NCBI GenBank assembly: GCA_039583875.1
Contig: CM077162.1
Coordinates: 65,593,259 to 65,657,258, forward strand
DNA length: 64,000 nucleotides
From: Platanthera guangdongensis
Lineage: Eukaryota; Streptophyta; Magnoliopsida; Asparagales; Orchidaceae
Reading direction: 5' to 3'
Numbering within the stretch: position 1 is the first letter of the stretch; each line of letters opens with the position of its first letter. Below are positions 58,132 through 64,000 of the stretch, piece by piece. The translations under genes and the position numbers were made by a program. The notes below the pieces were generated by a model, which saw only the letters and a program-made list of their open reading frames with translations, had not been told where the DNA came from and did no database searches.

Positions 58132-59864
58132 CGCCCCGAAACTCAAAAGAGCGACGGGAGGCGTTTTGTACCAAATTTTATTTTTGGCAGGGGGTACACG
58201 ACCTGGGACACGGGCGTGTCCCAGGGCATGCCGTGTTCGTTTTGACGATCTGGCCAGCGATCGACGATCTGGTCAGCATTCGACGATCTTGGGTCGACGA
58301 TCGTCGAACAACAAACACAGCTGGTTGTCACGGGCGTGTCATGCCCGTTCGACGAACATGCCAGCGATCAGCGATCGACGATCTGGAGACATTCGACGAA
58401 TAGGCCAATGATCAGCGATCGAAGATCTGACGACGTTCGACGATCAGGCCAGCGATCAGCAATCGATGATTTGGCAGCGTTCGACGATCTTGGCTCGACG
58501 ATCGTCAAGCGCGGGGCGGATTGTGGCGTGTTTGACTCTGTCGACGCGGAGTGTCGACACAGAGGTTTTTGGAGGGATCTTGACTAAATGTCCCGACACA
58601 ATTTGATTAGTCGCGGACGTGTCCTGCTCCGGTTGGTGAACCGTGCGGTGTTTAGCCCCGTTTGTACAGGTCAGACCTGGATCGAAACCGTGCTTTTCCC
58701 TTTTGTGGGATCCGACAGCTGGTGGTTAATCCGAGTGGGTTGTAACCGTGTATAGGGTTTCAAAACCCTTATCTTCTGCTGCTGGTTCTCTGTCTAAGTT
58801 CTAGAGAGAAGGGAGAGCAAAGGAGGAAGAAGAAATCTCGATCCGGTCCTTGGAGGGGGCTTCAGGACTCCAAATCGCAAGCCGACTTCGGATCTACGAA
58901 GCCAAGGAGATTGCGGTGCTTTTAATCCGTATAGATTTCCATGGTGCCAAGGAAGAACGCTAGGGTAACGATTCTCTACCTGAGCATGTGAAGCTCTCCT
59001 TCTTTTGTATAGGAAGCCCGCTCCCGCGAGTTTGCGGTGAGTTGGAGGCGTTTCTTCGGGTAGATATGTAAAGTCCCCGTTGTATAGAGTACGTAATCGA
59101 GAACGGACATACGCTTGGTGTGTGAAGCCTATCCGGACATGTTGGTCTGGATCGGTGATATTGCATTGCATAAATGCCGGAGAAGACTCCGTGCGAATGT
59201 TTGTTTTTCGGTTTTTCTATGAGGTAGATTGCAACAGGGAGCCTTGGGGATTAACTCCAAGGTGCACCCGGGAAACTGGGCAGACACGTGGTTCTGCCAA
59301 CATGATGGCCGGGGAGCCAACTTGAACATAACTGGGTTATATGATGTGTAAACGGATTGGGACTCGGGGAAGTTTGACCCACGCTATGTTCTTAAGTTGA
59401 CAGGGCGGTGTGAGCAACGGGTTAGGCGGAACCGTACCCGCTCTATGTCATTCGGTAAAGAGACCTAACGGTACGTGGCACTTGACGTTGGCATAGATAG
59501 AGGGTCTTAGGCAGTGGCCAGAAAGACCAAATGCTCACGAGTTATGGCCGTCCAAAGGGACGGTTGTGAGTCAGCGGACTTTGACCATGACCATCGAGAA
59601 TGTGCCCTGAGTGCACGGGGTGTGTGGCCGCGTGAGCCTACGCCTGTGATGTAGTGACATTACTATACTGCTTGGTTATGCTAATAAAGTGCAGGGAAGG
59701 AGCATCGACGCCCCGGATTTGGGGGCGGGATCGTTATAATTTGGTCAGCATTGATGACCGTTGCTTTTGTTTGCCACCGTGCGGTGGATTGTGCTTACAG
59801 GTGCTGCTGGACCGAGCGGTCAATAGCGGGCTAAAGCCCAAGTTGTTGTGCCGGCCCTCGAAGG
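58127..59864 (+). repeat. Right LTR of element F, 3' end deleted
   Basis: Follows the purine tract AAGAGGGGGAGAGC; the terminal TG is mutated to TT. It matches 51151-52889 of the left LTR and stops at GCCCTCGAAGG, so the last 340 bp are missing. Motif cluster at 58230-58520. Confidence 0.9.
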
Positions 59865-61587
59865 AACTCCTACACTCGAGAAAACGTCTCCTACAATAAA
59901 GAAATAAACTTGTAAAGAAATACAAACAGTAAATTCTCTTGTTCAGATCTGCAACAGTAAATCATAAATTCATTCTTCTAGGCGCGCAGCTTTATCAGAA
60001 TATTGAAGAAGAATCTCAGCAATATCAGATCTGGAACTTCTCGACTTTACACGATCGAATGAGAAGATGAAGCGCTGAGCGGAGATCTCGATCCGTAGAG
60101 TCTTCTTAATCTGAATCCTCTGAAAAGAAGAAACCCTAGCCGGTCGAAAATGAGAGACAGCGACGGCGGCGGATTTTCGTTTCTTGGAGAGAGAGAGGAG
60201 ACAGAAATCTTCTAAGAGTGTACGGCTGCAAAATCTCTTAGAATAATTTTCTTTGAAAACTTGGATTAGGGTTTGTCGGTTTGACAAGACCTTTTATAAG
60301 AGAGGAGAAGATTAGACTTAAATTAGTCATTATGAGAGAGACACGTGGACCAATCCCGCAACGTTTAAGAATATGACCGTTAAGTCTGGACTTAAAGAAT
60401 TTCTGAAAAGTCAAAGTAAATTACTCGAGTCAAGCAGAACTACTTGTGTATATGCAACACTACTCCAGTAGGTAGAAGATGACTACTCGAGTACATGAGA
60501 AAAATTACTCGGGAGAAAGAGAAATCATTACTCGAGTACATGGAGTCGACTACTCGAGTAAATAAGAATGAGAAAGACTCAGTTACTCGAGTAACAAAAT
60601 GACTTACTCGAGTACTTAAGTACTTACACGAGAGGTGAAGTAAATTACTCGAGTACAAGAAATACTACTCGAGTATATAAGAATGAACTACTCGAGTATA
60701 TAAGAGACTACTCGAGACAAACACTTATACAATTTCTAGAACAGGAAAAACTGAACTACTCGAGTATGTAAGATAATCTACTCGAGACATAGGGAATTAC
60801 TCGAGTATATAAGATGAATTACTCGAGACAATTAGAACTACTCGAGTATATAACATGAACTACTCGAGTAAATCACTTAGAGAAATTTTCTGGAGGGGGA
60901 ATCTGGATTACACGAGTAAAAGCATTTGACTACTCGAGTAGTAGATGAACTACTCGAGTATATGATTTAGACTACTTGAGTAAGTAGGAACTACACGAGA
61001 TTCAGAATACAATTAACTCGAGACAGAAGATAGAACTACTCGAGTACTCTATAGTACTACTCGAGTATATAACTTAGAAAAACTTTAGAAGAGAATTTTA
61101 TAAACTCGGGAGGTAAAAGGAAACTACTCGAGTAAATAAGATGAACTACTCGAGAGCCATAATTGGACTACTCGAGTATATCTTAAATACTCGAGTAAGT
61201 GAATTACTACTCGAGTATACACTCAGTAACTTACTCGAGTAAGTAAGGAACTACTCGAGTACTTTACTTAGGAAAATTTTTCTGACAGAATTTTTCTTCT
61301 TCTAAGGTGAAATCAACATCAAGTCTTTTCCCATAGTCCTAGAGCTTGAATATGAAGTGTATCCCAATAGAGAGGCTACACATGAGTCAGCATTTTGGAA
61401 CACACAATGAGGGATTACATTGTATGGTCCTGTGTTTGGTGACCCATTGTAGACTAACATTGGTCTACACTTCCCATAAGAATCCTGCAAACACATAACT
61501 TAAACCAAGCATCAAATACAACTTAATTCATCTTAGTTCAAGGGTGACTTCATCAAATATGGGTTAGTGTGGATACAATACCCAACA
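59865..61587 (-). repeat. 5' LTR of element G, U5 end deleted
   Basis: Matches 48028-49674, starting AACTCCTACACTCG. The first 334 bp (plus-strand sense) are missing. Contains the TATA box (60291-60298) and CTCGAG array (60418-61262). It holds about 75 bp near 61300-61390 that the other LTR lacks. Ends ATACCCAACA, followed by TSD AAATC. Confidence 0.9.
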
Positions 61588-61592
61588 AAATC
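61588..61592. repeat. Right TSD (AAATC) of element G
   Basis: Matches 47689-47693 exactly. Confidence 0.9.
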
Positions 61593-62867
61593 CATCTTCG
61601 AGAGCCAAATTTTCACCCATCTTTATTGGTAAGACTGATGCTTGGCCGAGTGTGAAACCCTAAATCTGTCCGTGCTTGATCGGACGTGAGCAAGGATCGA
61701 ACTTGTGCAAAAAATGGAAAAAAACAAGGAGATTCTTGAAGATTTACCTTTCCTATAAGCGAACCTTGACAAGTCATCACTCAAAGATGGAGAACAGCGG
61801 AGAGAGAGGATGCTAAGGAGAGGTGTTGCCGAGAGAGAGCTCGCCTGAGGCACATTGTCGTCCGGGAGAGAGCACGCCGGAGTAGTCTCCGCGGGTTGTC
61901 GTTTGGGAGAGAGCACGCAGGGATAAGCACAGGAAGCACCCAAATCGGAACCTGCGAGATGGGGTTAAGGTTTTAGGTTATATCTGAATTCCTAAAATAC
62001 CCCTCTATCAATTCAATAATAAATTTAATAAATACTAAATAAAATCAAAAATTAACTAAGGGTGCAATGTGCCTCCAAACTCCAATTAGAGGGTGCAAAG
62101 TGTTAGAATTTGAAACTTGGGGTGCAATGTGCCAAACACCCTCAATTGGAGGGCGTTAAGTGCCAAAAATCCTGATTTTTTATGTTTGCAAGGGATCTTA
62201 GACGTTGTTTGCAAAATAAGACGGAGGTTAAAGGTGCTTTGTCATCCCCCTATTTCAACTTTCGCCGTTCGGGCTTCTTCTTCGACGACGCCGAGAAGTT
62301 GCAAAATTCTGGTTGGCGGCGGCCGGAGATTACTATAAAATACTCTGATTGTGCTGGGGAAGGAGATCGCCGAACAACAAGCAAACATGAAGACGGCCGG
62401 AAGGTGGCGGGGTGATGTCAAGAGACAAATCTATGTGGGAGAAGATGAACACCATGGCTTGTTTCTTCGAGACTCACACTGCTTCCAGGTGGAAGAAGGG
62501 GCTTCAGAAGTTGATTGTTTGTCACTCTAAGTGATGGAGAAGCGTGTCGGGTGATCAGGTTTCCGTTCAAAGCAAGGGAGATGCACGCCGGGAGACGCAT
62601 CGCTGGAGGTAGGGTTTTCTTTGTGGAGATGTGTCTCCGCGGGTAGGGTTTTCTTTGCTAAGGAGATGTGTCGTCAGAGGTAGGGTTTTGTTTGCGGGGC
62701 AGATGCGTGCGGGAGTGTTGCTTCACTATGGAGGAATGAGTGTGTGAGCCCCTAGGTAGGGGTGGAGGATCGGGAAAGAATATGAGAAAAATGAATATTG
62801 ATGTTTACAACATTGAACGTAGCGGTCTCATCAGATTACCAAAACTAGGCAAAAATGTGATTTTAAG
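61593..62867 (-). other. MULE 5' region or older flanking DNA
   Basis: Continuous with 47229-47693 before G inserted. A minus-strand ATG at 61620 starts a short frame (MGENLALEDG) that ends at the G insertion; it may be a first exon. A 106-residue minus frame at 61623-61943 has no recognisable domain. At 62057-62165 four GGGTGCAATGTGCC-like words occur, suggestive of a transposon end. At 62609-62712 three imperfect GGTAGGGTTTTCTTTG repeats occur. No confident gene. Confidence 0.45.
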
Positions 62868-64000
62868 TGTCAGAACTGAAATGTGGCTCTAAGAGGAGTT
62901 CAGACCCACGGGGTAACCTGCAACTAATTCTCCCAAGTAAGAGCACTTGACTAGTGACTTGGAACTAAGGAATAGACTCTGAGCTACAGCGAGGAGGTTC
63001 AACCACACACCCAGAAGATTCGAAGAGAGCTTCCCCTCCCTAACCAATATTGAGATTGGCACCTTGAAGGGCACTTGAGGTCAACCAGAACTAACCAGAG
63101 GAAGAAGAAGCCAAAGAAAAGAATCCTCCCCAAAGGTGCCCTTGGAGGTCTATTTATAGTTTTTCAAGTCTGACCTACAAATAATTGAATCTCGTCCTTT
63201 TGTTTTACTATACACAACATAAATTGGTTTGCCAACAACAAAACTATGTTATTTGAAGGGGCTATTAGCAGGCCAAAATGATCCCCATAGAGAACTACTT
63301 ATGGGCGAGACGACCACTCGCTTACGGAGGCGAGTATCTATTGAAGCACGCACTCTCCGCTTGCCCTAACTCGGGGACGAGTGCGGCCGCATTGCCTCAC
63401 TCGCCCTTCACTCGCCTACTCGGCTCGCGTGGGTCTAAACGGTCCTCTCTGTCTTTGTATCTTTTGAGGGTCCCACTCGACGAATATGGGGTTGTAAACG
63501 ATCCCCGCTCTTTGAGAGAATTTCCCAAGCCCGGAAAGAAAAGTCCAACCCCAAGTATTCAGCGAGTACCAGCTGATTTTGAGAGAATCTTCTAGTGCCC
63601 CCAATGATCTAATATAATACGCCAAACCAAGGGGATAAGGTGGACCTTGCCAATCTAATCCTCCCTTTCTCTCTTGTTTTTGTCACTGGATGCCTCTTTC
63701 TAAAGAATTTCAGGATCGCCCTGCAGCGGTACGTGAGCGGAACAAATCTTCTACCACTGAGCTCGTGCCCTGACATTCCCATAACTCAACAGACTCGTCC
63801 CCAAAGTAAAAGAAAAGGTCCAACATGACCTGGGGTCAGGTGAGCCCTTTCCCCCCGATGTGCCTACCCCCACACCCGATCTTGGGCTCACTCCTACCGA
63901 CAAAACGTAGGTTCTTAAAATTTTGTTTATTTGAGACTTATTGAAATGCTAAGTCATGATTGCCCTAAGTGTTTTCAGGAGGATCACTCCAACGAAAAGG
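62868..64000 (-). mobile_element. Element H: D-family LTR element, left part
   Basis: LTR-like sequence at 62868-63498 (TGTCAGAACTGAAATGTGG to GGGTTGTAAA) resembles both ends of the D LTRs but is only about 630 bp. The following DNA (GATCCCCGCTCTTTGAG, then CAACCCCAAGTATTCAGCGAG) matches the D internal start at 10431-10500, including the minus-strand purine tract. Near 63840-63900 there is one repeat-like unit similar to the D array (CCCGATGTGCCTACCCC). No coding sequence. The element continues beyond the window; the left flank TTAAG (62863-62867) is the expected TSD. Confidence 0.7.

Larger units (their letters stand above)
51151..59864 (+). mobile_element. Gypsy element F (chromodomain, Tekay/Del-like)
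   Basis: Left LTR 51151-53229, primer-binding site, gag, protease, reverse transcriptase, RNase H, integrase, chromodomain, right LTR 58127-59864 (3' end lost). Enzyme order (integrase last) and the C-terminal chromodomain mark it as a Gypsy chromovirus. The left TSD should be TGGTG (51146-51150); the right one was deleted. It inserted into the aORF of G. Confidence 0.92.
47694..61587 (-). mobile_element. SIRE-like Copia element G with nested Gypsy F and a large deletion
   Basis: TSD AAATC at 47689-47693 and 61588-61592. The 3' LTR is at 47694-49674, followed by polypurine tract and aORF 3' part (49881-51150). Gypsy F then begins at 51151. The partial 5' LTR resumes at 59865. G has lost its gag, pol, primer-binding site and the U5 end of the 5' LTR, together with the last 340 bp of F, in one deletion at 59864/59865. 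Confidence 0.9.

Overview
The window is repeat DNA from a large plant nuclear genome. Evidence for a plant is the set of families present: Copia elements of the SIRE (Sirevirus)-like type, a chromodomain Gypsy element of the Tekay/Del type, initiator-methionine-tRNA primer-binding sites, and a Mutator-like (MULE) transposase. The species cannot be named. I find no intact cellular gene, no rRNA or tRNA gene and no CRISPR array.

The window is a nest of insertions into one old MULE transposase gene on the minus strand. Matching 5-bp target-site duplications (TSDs) let most layers be separated. MULE pieces lie at 46152-47228 (N-terminal coding), 47229-47693 and 61593-62867 (upstream) and 7307-8254 (transposase core). 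Layer 1 insertions are: Copia-2 (window part 3093-7306), holding the 3' end of SIRE-like element 1 (1-3092); SIRE-like element C3 (8255-46146, minus strand, TSD GAGAG); SIRE-like element G (47694-61587, minus strand, TSD AAATC); and probably H (62868-end). Inside one LTR of C3 sits D (8460-33470, TSD GGTAC), a non-coding Gypsy-related element. D holds SIRE-like element A (10672-21009, TSD ATATT) and Copia element E (22401-30615). G holds the Tekay-type Gypsy element F (51151-59864). Removing C3 plus one GAGAG copy rejoins the MULE reading frame exactly.

Coding content is gag, protease, integrase, reverse transcriptase and RNase H in various states of decay. E is nearly intact, with a single nonsense codon. 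F keeps one long pol frame broken by nine nonsense codons and a frameshift, and has a 76-bp GT-AG intron-like gap between gag and protease. The SIRE-like elements 1, A, C3 and G carry an extra long ORF (aORF) downstream of pol; in A it spans about 920 codons.

The most interesting pattern is that each element family packs its upstream LTR half with many copies of its own short CpG-containing palindrome: GTGTCGACAC in 1 and A, TCGTCGA in C3, TACTCGAGTA in G. In A and C3 the same motif returns as a second cluster between pol and the aORF. In A that second cluster is followed by a TATA box 100 bp before the aORF start. I propose a self-regulatory system in which a family-specific motif array drives, and may be recognised by, the family's own aORF protein.
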